Below, piece after piece: positions 1 to 5,733 of a DNA stretch of 6,359 nucleotides (the stretch's first letter is position 1; every line of letters begins with the position of its first letter). Location of the stretch: the NCBI GenBank assembly GCA_002159155.1, contig LZRQ01000193.1, positions 1 to 6,359 on the forward strand, written 5' to 3'. The DNA comes from Firmicutes bacterium ZCTH02-B6. Its GTDB lineage: Bacteria; Bacillota; Limnochordia; Limnochordales; ZCTH02-B6. A model generated the notes under the pieces. That model did no database searches and had not been told where the DNA came from. It saw nothing but the letters and a program-made list of their open reading frames with translations. The translations under genes and the position numbers were made by a program.

Positions 1-619
1 CCTGCACGTCGATCTGCATGGCGCAGATGCCGCGGCTGCCGATGGTGATGTCCGGTTTCTGGGGCAAATAGAACCCGCCGTCGGCGCACAGCACCGCGTC
101 GGCCCGCAGCCGCTCCCTCTCCCGCTCAAGGAAGCCGGGCAAGTTGGGGCTGCCGATTTCCTCTTCGCCCTCAAGCATGAACTTGAGATTGACCGGGGGC
201 TTGCCGTCCAACGCGGCGATGGCCTCGACCGCCTTTAGCGCTAGAAAGAGGCAACCCTTGTCGTCGGCGGCGCCCCGGGCGTAGATGCGGCCGTCCTTGA
301 TGACAGGTTCAAAGGGCGGGTTTTCCCACAAGTGTTCCGGGTCCACCGGCTGCACGTCGAAGTGCCCGTAGATGAGGTACGTGGGCTTGGTGGCGTCAAC
401 CGTCCATTCCCCGTACACAATCGGATGGCCGCCGGTTTCAAGGATCTCCACCTTGGGCACGCCGATGGCCCGCAGGTGGTCTGCGGCCCACTGCGCCGCC
501 CGGCGCACGTCATCCTTGTGCCGGGGTAGGGCGCTCACGCTTGGGATGCGCAGGAACTCCAGAAGCTGCTGTACGTGAGTTTCCCGGTGCTGCTCAAGAT
601 AAGCGTCGTACTTGGACAC
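1..619 (-). CDS. M20 family zinc dipeptidase, N-terminal part (runs off the left edge)
   Basis: Cytoplasmic metallopeptidase of the M20 family (PepV/CNDP-like dipeptidases and ArgE/DapE relatives), expected to hydrolyse small peptides using two zinc ions. The 206 visible residues carry the family's N-terminal catalytic motifs: YGHFDVQP (His86 and Asp88), ARGAADDKG (bridging Asp119), EGEEEIGSP (the catalytic/metal Glu pair near 153-154) and LCADGG (Asp180). The sequence GSRG near 194-197 probably starts the lid domain; the rest, including the last metal-binding His, lies outside the window. The start is GTG at 619-617, placed 7 nt after a GGGAGGA ribosome site (626-632). No ATG start fits the N-terminus, which begins VSKYDAYLEQ as family members do. 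It is divergent from the polysaccharide genes, and no functional link is visible. The exact substrate cannot be told, so dipeptidase is a family-level call. Confidence 0.93.
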   Translation of the reverse strand, partial: MSKYDAYLEQHRETHVQQLLEFLRIPSVSALPRHKDDVRRAAQWAADHLRAIGVPKVEILETGGHPIVYGEWTVDATKPTYLIYGHFDVQPVDPEHLWENPPFEPVIKDGRIYARGAADDKGCLFLALKAVEAIAALDGKPPVNLKFMLEGEEEIGSPNLPGFLERERERLRADAVLCADGGFYLPQKPDITIGSRGICAMQIDVQ

Positions 620-652
620 GGCCCGTCCTCCCGCTCGGCGATGGCAACACAC

Positions 653-684
653 GTCCATCGCTGGGTGTCGTTGTCTGGCTTGAT
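653..684 (+). repeat. Upstream similarity box, copy 1 (partner at 5580-5611)
   Basis: These 32 bases match 5580-5611 at 24 of 32 positions by eye, beginning GTCCA(C/T)CGCTGGGT. Copy 1 lies 261 nt before the ATG of the first wzz-like gene; copy 2 lies 154 nt before the ATG of its broken paralogue. A second shared string, CGGCCGATAA, follows in both. The likely reading is that upstream DNA was duplicated with the gene and then diverged, or that both keep a shared regulatory site. Confidence 0.4.
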
Positions 685-688
685 TATA
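683..688 (-). promoter_or_regulatory. Candidate -10 box for the dipeptidase gene
   Basis: On the minus strand the hexamer at 688-683 is a perfect TATAAT, standing out in GC-rich surroundings. Initiation would fall near 676 and give a leader of about 57 nt before the GTG start at 619. No good -35 box is found 16-18 bp upstream (around 705-711), so the promoter would be weak, activated, or a chance match. Confidence 0.4.
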
Positions 689-913
689 ACACCAGAGCCG
701 GGGCGGCGCTTGGGGAGAAAGGCCCCCGTGTGCGGTTTTCACCGGGGAAGGATTCCCCGATCGCGGCCGATAACAATTCCTGTAAGGGGTGGGGGTCTCT
801 GGAGGCAACCCAGAGGGAAGTCGCTGGGGACCGCGCGATGGCTCGTGGTCGCTCCCGAGCGTTGGCGCTGCCGGGATGGGATGCCTCCGACCAGCGTCAG
901 GCGAGGTGACAAC

Positions 914-2122
914 ATGCAGGCTCACTCACCCGGTCCCGTCCAGGCTTGGGAAGACGAGATCGATCTGCGGCAGCTGATCGAAAGCATCTGGCGCCGGAGA
1001 TGGTTTATTGCCAGCCTGGTTATCGCAGCGGTGGCGGCGGCCGGAGTCCTGAGCTATTTCGTGCTGCCGCCGAGGTACGAGTCTTCCATTACCGTCGACC
1101 TCTTGGTGCCCCAGGCCACCGAGCTGGGTCTTAATCCGGCGGTCTTCGAAGCGCTGGCCACCAGCAACCGGGTCTTGGAAGCCATGGTCCAGCTTGGGTT
1201 CCTGGACATGACCCCGGACCGCGTGCGCGGTTCGATCGCGGTGAGCCTCAGTAAGGACTCCCGCTTGCTGACCGTTACCACCCGCGCGCAATCGGCGTCA
1301 CAGGCCCAGCAGCTCGCCGTTCTCTGGTACGAAGCGTTCCGGCAGGAGGCCGGAGCCTATGCCCAAGAGAGGGTCGCCCAGCGGCTGGACGTCGCCGAGG
1401 CGGAGCTTGCGGCGCGGGAAAGCATGTACTCTGCGGCCCGGGACGCCCTCAACGCGTTTGACAGCACTGTTATGCTGCCCGTCATGGAAGCCAGGCTGGA
1501 AAGCCTCCAGGCCGAGTTGGTCGAGGCCGAGGAGCGGCTGCGCACGCTCACGCAAAGCACGATTCCGGCCGACGAAGCCCGCTTGCAGGCCATCCAGCTC
1601 GCCCTCGCCGAGCAGCCGCAGGTGCTTGGGGCAAGCAGCCATGTGATGGTAGTGCCCGCCGTCGACTCTGGAGCGGGCGTCACAACCAGCGACGTCACCA
1701 TGCTGAATCCGGTCTACTTACAGCTCAGCCAGGACTTGGCGTCGACGCAGACGCGCCTCGTCACCAATCGGCGCTCGGCTGAGCTCCTTGCAACCGTTGT
1801 GGCCGAACTGCCGGCGCAGATCGAAGCGCTGCGGGCCCGCCTGATTGCGTACCGGGAAGAACGGGCTCGCCTTGAGCGGGAAGTCAACGCCTTGAAGCCG
1901 ATGGTGGACGAAGCCCGCGCTCAGCGCGACACCCTGCTCGCCCTGCAGCGCGCGGCTGACGCTGCCGTTCCCGCCGTGGTGTCGGATCCCGCTTTGCCGT
2001 CCGCCCCGGTCGCGCCGAGGAAGCTCTTGAATATGGCCTTGGCCGGCTTTCTCGCGGCGTTTGTCGGCATATTCGGAGCGCTTATCATGGAATTCTGGAC
2101 CACTGGTAAAGAGGAGCAGTGA
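914..2122 (+). CDS. Wzz-like polysaccharide co-polymerase/chain-length protein, no kinase-activating tail
   Basis: Inner-membrane protein of 402 residues with Wzz/chain-length-determinant architecture. It has a short cytoplasmic N-terminus containing DEIDLRQLIESIWRRRW (residues 14-30), a first membrane helix at about 31-51, an extracytoplasmic domain starting LPPRYESS, a long Ala/Glu/Arg-rich coiled coil (roughly 155-345, broken by a Val/Ser-rich stretch near 240-265), the proline-rich segment PALPSAPVAPR before the second helix, and a second helix at about 370-394. Only about 8 residues (ending TTGKEEQ) follow it. Kinase-activating CpsC/CapA proteins usually have some 30 cytoplasmic residues there, so this one probably sets chain length or scaffolds export rather than switching on the kinase. 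ATG 914 was chosen because GAGGTG (903-908) sits just upstream and because the broken paralogue at 5734 starts at the equivalent MQA. A 448-nt spacer separates it from the kinase gene. The exact role is inferred. Confidence 0.85.
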   Translation: MQAHSPGPVQAWEDEIDLRQLIESIWRRRWFIASLVIAAVAAAGVLSYFVLPPRYESSITVDLLVPQATELGLNPAVFEALATSNRVLEAMVQLGFLDMTPDRVRGSIAVSLSKDSRLLTVTTRAQSASQAQQLAVLWYEAFRQEAGAYAQERVAQRLDVAEAELAARESMYSAARDALNAFDSTVMLPVMEARLESLQAELVEAEERLRTLTQSTIPADEARLQAIQLALAEQPQVLGASSHVMVVPAVDSGAGVTTSDVTMLNPVYLQLSQDLASTQTRLVTNRRSAELLATVVAELPAQIEALRARLIAYREERARLEREVNALKPMVDEARAQRDTLLALQRAADAAVPAVVSDPALPSAPVAPRKLLNMALAGFLAAFVGIFGALIMEFWTTGKEEQ

Positions 2123-2182
2123 CATACCGAGACGCGCCGCCGTTCGTCCGACATTGTCGGCGAGCATATCCTGGCAGAAGCG

Positions 2183-2236
2183 GTAGACCACGGCCGCCGG
2201 CACCTATGGGGTGGCGGCGGCCGTGGTCGCGTCTAC
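2183..2236 (+). terminator. Strong hairpin, possible transcript end of the first wzz-like gene
   Basis: A perfect 14-bp stem pairs 2186-2199 (GACCACGGCCGCCG) with 2215-2228. After one G-G mismatch, four more pairs (2201-2204 with 2210-2213) close a TATGG loop. GTA (2183-2185) can pair with TAC (2234-2236) at the base across a bulge. It begins about 60 nt after the stop at 2122. There is no T run on either strand, so it is not a textbook intrinsic terminator. It could be an RNA 3' end protected after Rho-type termination, or a small palindromic repeat. The stem is certain; its role is not. Confidence 0.5.
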
Positions 2237-2258
2237 GCAAGGTGCCTCCGGCGCCGGG

Positions 2259-2287
2259 TTGACAGGGCCGGCAGCATCGTTCATGAT
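2259..2287 (+). promoter_or_regulatory. Candidate sigma-A type promoter for the kinase-phosphatase-wzz core
   Basis: A perfect -35 hexamer TTGACA (2259-2264) is followed by an ideal 17-bp spacer and CATGAT (2282-2287), four of six matches to TATAAT with the key A2 and T6 present. Transcription would begin near 2294, right after the strong hairpin that may end the upstream transcript, leaving a leader of about 277 nt before ATG 2571. This is the best plus-strand promoter I can find in the window. Confidence 0.55.
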
Positions 2288-2338
2288 GTTTGCTGTAGTT
2301 ACACTTTCCTCTTCTCATGTAAACGTTGTAGCCACCTG

Positions 2339-2359
2339 GGCGGCCATATGACGGCCGCC
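2339..2359 (+). promoter_or_regulatory. GC-rich leader hairpin with downstream T run (possible attenuator)
   Basis: Arms GGCGGCC (2339-2345) and GGCCGCC (2353-2359) form a perfect 7-bp stem with a 7-nt loop, followed by GTCACC and then TTTT (2366-2369). The T run is short and starts 6 nt after the stem, so termination would be weak. Its place in the leader, about 45 nt from the predicted start, would suit an attenuator, but I see no competing anti-terminator pairing by eye. Confidence 0.35.
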
Positions 2360-2570
2360 GTCACCTTTTCCACTCCGATGGTTTAGCGAAGCTTGAGCAG
2401 GAACCCACCGTCCCGTGCCGTAATGGGGGAGATACGTCTCGATTTTTGTAGGTTGTTCGTTGTTCTTGTTTGCTGGGGTGCCATCTTGTGACTTGGGCCC
2501 GCTGGGGATCCGGGTCAGCGCGGGGTTGTGGCAGTAACACTGGCAGACAGCGCCAAGCGGGAGGCTCAGC

Positions 2571-3356
2571 ATGAAGGCATCAGCCAACGGCCAGTTCATC
2601 ATCACATGGGAGGAGCCCAAATCCGTCGCCGCGGAAGCCTACCGCATTCTGCGCACCAACCTGCAGTTTGTGTCTCCCGACGAACGTCCCCGGACGATTC
2701 TGGTCACGAGTCCGGGACCAGGTGACGGCAAGAGCACCATCACCGCTAACCTCGCCACGTCCTTGGCCCAGGCCGGCGTACAGGTCATCGCGGTCAACGG
2801 CGACCTAAGGCGGCCATCTCTGCACAACCTCTTCCGGGTGCGCAACAGCGTCGGGCTGACGTCGGTGCTGGTGGGCCAGGCCACGCTGGACGCTGCGCTG
2901 CAGCAAACGATGGTGCCTCGCGTGCGGGTATTGCCGTCTGGACCGATCCCGCCCAACCCATCGGAGCTCCTGGGCTCGCGTCGCATGCAGGCTGTTCTGA
3001 ACGAGCTGCGAGAACTTGCAGACTTGCTCTTGATCGACGCGCCGCCGGTCCTCGCCGTCACCGACGCCGGCTTGCTGGCCCGCATCGTCGATGCTTGCCT
3101 GCTTGTGATTAGTATCGGCCAAACGCCGCGAGAACTGGCCGTTTCCGCCAAGGAGCAGCTGGAGCAGGTCGGAGCCCGCCTCCTAGGCGTGGTAGCAAAC
3201 CGGGTGGACAGGGGTACGGGTGGCTATTACTACTACTACTATCACGAGTCCATGCTGGATGGGCTAGCGAGGAGCCAATCCTGGTGGCAGCGCCTCCTGC
3301 AGCGGCGCAGGACGCGCCGGCACAGCGCCGGGCGGCCGGCGGCCGCCGATGACTAA
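2571..3356 (+). CDS. cpsD: CpsD/CapB-like bacterial tyrosine kinase (BY-kinase)
   Basis: Cytoplasmic P-loop autokinase that controls capsule/exopolysaccharide assembly. The 261 residues begin with the family lead-in EAYRILRTNLQF (22-33), then Walker A TSPGPGDGKST (46-56, Lys54), Walker A' VIAVNGDLRRP (72-82), the conserved GPIPPNPSELL (124-134) and Walker B LLLIDAPPV (152-160, Asp156). The tyrosine cluster is a run of six Tyr (219-224). Instead of ending the protein, as such clusters usually do, it is followed by 37 residues with a Trp pair and an Arg-rich stretch (QRLLQRRRTRR). Walker A' usually has two Asp (DxD); here the first is Asn76, with Asp78 kept. There are no membrane helices, so it needs a partner, probably the product of 4269-5417. 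GGGAGG (2559-2564) lies 6 nt before the ATG. The phosphatase gene follows after 79 nt. ParA/MinD relatives are excluded by the PNPSELL and tyrosine features. Confidence 0.93.
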   Translation: MKASANGQFIITWEEPKSVAAEAYRILRTNLQFVSPDERPRTILVTSPGPGDGKSTITANLATSLAQAGVQVIAVNGDLRRPSLHNLFRVRNSVGLTSVLVGQATLDAALQQTMVPRVRVLPSGPIPPNPSELLGSRRMQAVLNELRELADLLLIDAPPVLAVTDAGLLARIVDACLLVISIGQTPRELAVSAKEQLEQVGARLLGVVANRVDRGTGGYYYYYYHESMLDGLARSQSWWQRLLQRRRTRRHSAGRPAAADD

Positions 3357-3420
3357 GGGGGACTTGACCAAGGGAACTTGACGGCCAAAACTTCGTGAAC
3401 CGGGCCGTGCACAAGCCACG

Positions 3421-3430
3421 TTGGGGGGGA
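3421..3430 (+). promoter_or_regulatory. Ribosome site that fixes the phosphatase start
   Basis: TTGGGGGGGA lies 5 nt before ATG 3436. The TTG at 3421 could be read as an in-frame start, but it overlaps this G-rich ribosome site, and the family begins MIDLHAH, so ATG 3436 is the start. The same ten bases recur 5 nt before the next gene (4254-4263). Confidence 0.7.
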
Positions 3431-3435
3431 GTGGC

Positions 3436-4230
3436 ATGATTGACCTGCACGCCCATCTGTTGCCCGGGGTGGATGACGGGCCGACGACATGGGACGAGGC
3501 GCTGGAAATGGTGCGCATGGCCGCGGCGGACGGGGTCACCGCCATGGTGGCAACTTCGCACATGATGCCTGGCGATGCCTACCCAAACACTCGGGAACGG
3601 CTGCTGGCGCTGACGGCTGAACTGCGGGAACGGGTCCGGGCGGAAGGCATCGCTATGGACATCTACCCGGGCGCTGAGGTGTTCATGACGCTCGACACAG
3701 CGGAGCGCCTGGCGCGGGGGGAGTTGCTCACCTACTGCGACGCCAACCGCTATCTGCTGTTGGAAATGCCCGCCACCGAGATGCCCGCCTACGCTGTCAA
3801 CGTCATTGACGATTTGCGCCTGCAAGGTGTCACGCCTATCATCGCCCATCCCGAACGAAACCTGGACATCATCCAGCGGCCGAGCCTGGCTCAGGCACTG
3901 GTAGAACGGGGAGCGCTGCTGCAGGTGACAGCCTCAAGCCTTCGGGCCGCACCGCCCGTCCGGGCGGCGGCCCGGTTTCTAATGGGCCGCGGCTTGGTGC
4001 ATTTCTTGGCCAGCGACGCCCATGGCATCTACCATCGCCGGCCGCGGGTGGGAAGTTACCTGGACTTGGCCTGCGAGTGGGTAGGCAAAACCGCCGTTGA
4101 GCGGATGGTCATACACAACCCCGCGGCCGTGCTGGCGGGAAAGCCGCTTGAGCCGTATCGCGATTCTGGTCGCCGAATGAGGGCACGTGGCCTCCTGCAG
4201 TCCATGGTCCAAAGACTTACCGCCCGCTAA
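3436..4230 (+). CDS. cpsB: CpsB/CapC/YwqE-like protein-tyrosine phosphatase, PHP fold
   Basis: Metal-dependent phosphatase of 264 residues that removes phosphate from the tyrosine cluster of the partner BY-kinase; cytoplasmic, with no signal peptide or membrane helix. PHP metal-site motifs appear in the family order: MIDLHAHLLPGVDDG (His5, His7, Asp14), VATSHMMPG (His42), YPGAEVF (Glu81), IIAHPERN (His138) and ASDAHG (Asp194, His196). Length and motif spacing fit the family. One variation: the common TPHH is SHMM here, keeping the first His of the pair but not the Pro or the second His. The gene follows the kinase by 79 nt and precedes the wzz/cpsC-like gene by 38 nt, so the three are probably co-transcribed and act as one phosphorylation cycle. 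Histidinol phosphatase shares the fold but does not fit this neighbourhood or the LLPGVDDG motif. Confidence 0.94.
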   Translation: MIDLHAHLLPGVDDGPTTWDEALEMVRMAAADGVTAMVATSHMMPGDAYPNTRERLLALTAELRERVRAEGIAMDIYPGAEVFMTLDTAERLARGELLTYCDANRYLLLEMPATEMPAYAVNVIDDLRLQGVTPIIAHPERNLDIIQRPSLAQALVERGALLQVTASSLRAAPPVRAAARFLMGRGLVHFLASDAHGIYHRRPRVGSYLDLACEWVGKTAVERMVIHNPAAVLAGKPLEPYRDSGRRMRARGLLQSMVQRLTAR

Positions 4231-4253
4231 CCATCTGACTCACTGCTGATCCC

Positions 4254-4263
4254 TTGGGGGGGA
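4254..4263 (+). promoter_or_regulatory. Ribosome site of the wzz/cpsC-like gene
   Basis: TTGGGGGGGA, identical to the site at 3421-3430 and at the same 5-nt distance from its ATG (4269). It contains a run of seven G. The TTG at 4254 is in frame, but using it would turn the ribosome site into coding sequence, so ATG 4269 is preferred. Confidence 0.65.
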
Positions 4264-4268
4264 CGCAC

Positions 4269-5417
4269 ATGAATCCTGGACTCCTGCACGACCGGGAGTC
4301 GGATGTCATCGATCTTCGCCAGCTCTGGGTCGCCCTCGGGCGGCGAAAGGCGGTCATTTTGGCAACTACAGTCCTTGCCGTCATCGCGGCCTTGGTCATC
4401 ACCACGGTGGCAACGCCCGTCTACGAGGCGGTGACAACCCTTCTCGTAAAGGATCCGCGGGTTGCCGGAGAGCGCATGTTCCTCGACACCGGCACTTCGG
4501 CTGTTGCGAGAAACCAAGTCCAGAACAGTGTCGAAATGCTACGTAGCCGGCAGGTTGCCCTGCGTGCTGCGGAGCGTTTGGGCTATTCTTTTTCGGCCAC
4601 CGACAGCGCCTTCGCTATGTTTCATAGCTCCATCTCTGTGCAGCCCGTACCCAACACGGAAACCATACGGGTCATCGTCCGGCGCCCATCACCCGAGGAG
4701 GCCGCGGCCATCGCCAACTCGGTGGCGGAAAGCTTCATCGAACTGAGCAGGGAGTGGAACCGCGGGGAAGTCAGCGCGGCGCGCGAGTTTATCGAAGAAC
4801 AGTTGGCCGTAGCGGAAGCCCAGCTGCAGGAGGCAGAGCGAGCGCTACAGGAATACCGGCTCCAAAACGGCATTGTGTCGCCCACCGAGGAGACCAGAGC
4901 CATCTTAACGCTTATCATGGAGCTTGAAGAGCGATACCTCGAGGCGGAGCGGGCGCGAGAGGAAGCGCGCGCTCGCGGGGCGACGGCGGAAGCGAACCGG
5001 TACACGACGACGCTGTCTACCCTAAGGCAACAGATTCAGGAGGCGGAAGCGCGCCTTGCCAGCCTGCCCGAGAAAGAAACGACGCTGGCGGCGCTTACCA
5101 GGGAGCGCGATGTCTTGGAGCAGGTATACCTTATGCTTCGCGAGCGTTTGGAAGAAGTGCGCATCGCCGAGGCCATGCGAACCCCTGAAGTGGCGGTTAT
5201 CGACCCGGCCGTCCCGCCGCGGGCGCCGGTCAGTCCAAGACCGACCCTCAATCTCGTGTTGGGCACTTTCCTGGGACTTTTTCTTGGCATTGGGATCGCT
5301 CTCGGACTTGAATTCCTAGATTCCACCATCAGGTCTCCTGACGAGGCGGAGGCCCTGTTGGGACTGCCGGTGCTCGGTCGGATTCCCGTGATACACTCAC
5401 GGACAAACGGTGGGTGA
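4269..5417 (+). CDS. Wzz/CpsC-like polysaccharide co-polymerase with kinase-activator tail and GNVR-type region
   Basis: Inner-membrane protein of 382 residues, the likely activator and membrane anchor of the kinase encoded at 2571. Order of parts: cytoplasmic N-terminus with VIDLRQLWVALGRRK (13-27), first membrane helix about 28-49, Wzz domain starting TPVYEAVTTLLV, a coiled-coil stretch about 170-300 rich in Glu/Ala/Arg, a GNVR-type segment RERDVLEQVYLMLRERLEEV (278-297), a proline-rich PAVPPRAPVSPRP (313-325), a second helix about 326-348, and a cytoplasmic tail LDSTIRSPDEAEALLGLPVL (350-369) continuing GRIP. This tail is the juxtamembrane segment seen in CpsC/CapA and in Wzc just before the kinase domain. 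It distinguishes this protein from the tail-less Wzz at 914. In the classic pneumococcal order C precedes D; here the activator gene follows kinase and phosphatase. Activation of this particular kinase is inferred. Confidence 0.9.
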   Translation: MNPGLLHDRESDVIDLRQLWVALGRRKAVILATTVLAVIAALVITTVATPVYEAVTTLLVKDPRVAGERMFLDTGTSAVARNQVQNSVEMLRSRQVALRAAERLGYSFSATDSAFAMFHSSISVQPVPNTETIRVIVRRPSPEEAAAIANSVAESFIELSREWNRGEVSAAREFIEEQLAVAEAQLQEAERALQEYRLQNGIVSPTEETRAILTLIMELEERYLEAERAREEARARGATAEANRYTTTLSTLRQQIQEAEARLASLPEKETTLAALTRERDVLEQVYLMLRERLEEVRIAEAMRTPEVAVIDPAVPPRAPVSPRPTLNLVLGTFLGLFLGIGIALGLEFLDSTIRSPDEAEALLGLPVLGRIPVIHSRTNGG

Positions 5418-5733
5418 CGGCCTAGAGTTGGTAGCCGGAATAAGGGCTACGCTCGCCGCCACCGGCAAGGTCCCACGTGTGCGAGTGTACATCGGCTCCT
5501 CGCCGTAGACCTCCCGTAGCACTTGGGCCGCCTTGGCCGGGAGTCACGACCCGTCCTCCCCTTGAAGGATAGGGGAAATGTCCACCGCTGGGTATGGTTA
5601 TTGGGATCGATGGACGTGTAGGGAGGTCTCGGGGAACTGGAAGGACTCCTGTTGTACGGCCGATAATTAAGCGTGGGGAGGAATGGCCAGGACAAGGGGA
5701 CCTCGGCCCAGGGCTCAGGAAGGTGGCTGAACC
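5418..5733. other. Gene-free spacer before the broken wzz copy
   Basis: These 316 nt have no convincing gene. There is a hairpin with arms GTAGCC (5431-5436) and GGCTAC (5445-5450) soon after the stop at 5417, and another with arms TCCCCT (5557-5562) and AGGGGA (5571-5576). Neither has a T run. The stretch also holds the similarity box 5580-5611, the shared string CGGCCGATAA (5657-5666) and the ribosome site AGGAAGGTGG (5717-5726) of the next gene. No clear promoter is seen. A 32-codon open frame (5410-5508, GTG start, overlapping the previous stop) lacks a ribosome site. Confidence 0.5.
5580..5611 (+). repeat. Upstream similarity box, copy 2 (partner at 653-684)
   Basis: Matches 653-684 at 24 of 32 positions by eye, with CGCTGGGT identical. 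It lies 154 nt before the start of the broken wzz paralogue, versus 261 nt for copy 1, so about 107 nt were gained or lost between box and gene. Confidence 0.4.

Larger units (their letters stand above)
620..913. other. Divergent intergenic region with small hairpins, no gene
   Basis: This 294-nt region lies between the divergent dipeptidase and wzz-like genes. Plus-strand open reading through it is an in-frame, low-quality extension of the 914 gene with no family resemblance, so I treat it as noncoding. It holds the minus-strand TATAAT (683-688), a GGGGA/TCCCC hairpin around 744-758, and a hairpin with arms CTCTGG (797-802) and CCAGAG (810-815). Neither hairpin is followed by a T run, so they look like leader structure rather than terminators. 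I see no clear plus-strand promoter and recognise no known riboswitch. The string CGGCCGATAA (764-773) recurs upstream of the related broken gene (5657-5666). Confidence 0.5.
2123..2570. other. Long structured intergenic region / leader before the kinase gene
   Basis: These 448 nt hold no convincing gene; minus-strand open frames here are Pro/Arg/His-rich without family features. Contents in order: a small CCGAC-ATT-GTCGG hairpin (2148-2160), a very strong hairpin (2183-2236), a promoter with a perfect -35 box (2259-2287), a GC-rich hairpin (2339-2359) followed by CACCTTTTCC, a GAGA-TACG-TCTC mini-hairpin (2429-2440) followed by GATTTTTG, then an AT-richer T/G-rich stretch to about 2475. The ribosome site GGGAGG (2559-2564) serves the kinase gene. 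Together these suggest the kinase group has its own transcript with a leader of about 277 nt that could carry attenuation-type control. No known RNA family is recognised. Confidence 0.55.

Noticed and set aside
575..913. In-frame upstream extension of the first wzz-like gene (113 extra residues)
   Set aside because: The extension has no family resemblance, the paralogue at 5734 begins at the equivalent MQA, and a good ribosome site sits just before ATG 914.
690..913. Known riboswitch (c-di-GMP, ydaO/c-di-AMP, cobalamin) in the first leader
   Set aside because: I looked for conserved core strings of these families and found none; the hairpins alone do not support a class.
2315..2620. Minus-strand 101-codon frame across the leader of the kinase gene
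   Set aside because: Pro/His/Asn-rich composition without domain features, no ribosome site, and it overlaps promoter and hairpin elements and the kinase start.
3361..3382. Twice-repeated ACTTGAC (3362-3368, 3376-3382) as a promoter or regulator site
   Set aside because: Neither TTGAC has a fitting -10 box 16-18 bp downstream, and a 7-bp direct repeat is too short to stand alone.
3109..3849. Minus-strand 246-codon frame across the kinase end and the phosphatase gene
   Set aside because: It is antisense to two well-identified genes, with typical His/Arg/Pro-rich shadow composition.
5410..5508. 32-codon open frame (GTG start) overlapping the stop of the wzz/cpsC-like gene
   Set aside because: No ribosome site, no recognisable family and chance-level length in GC-rich DNA; it could be a decayed gene start but cannot be supported.
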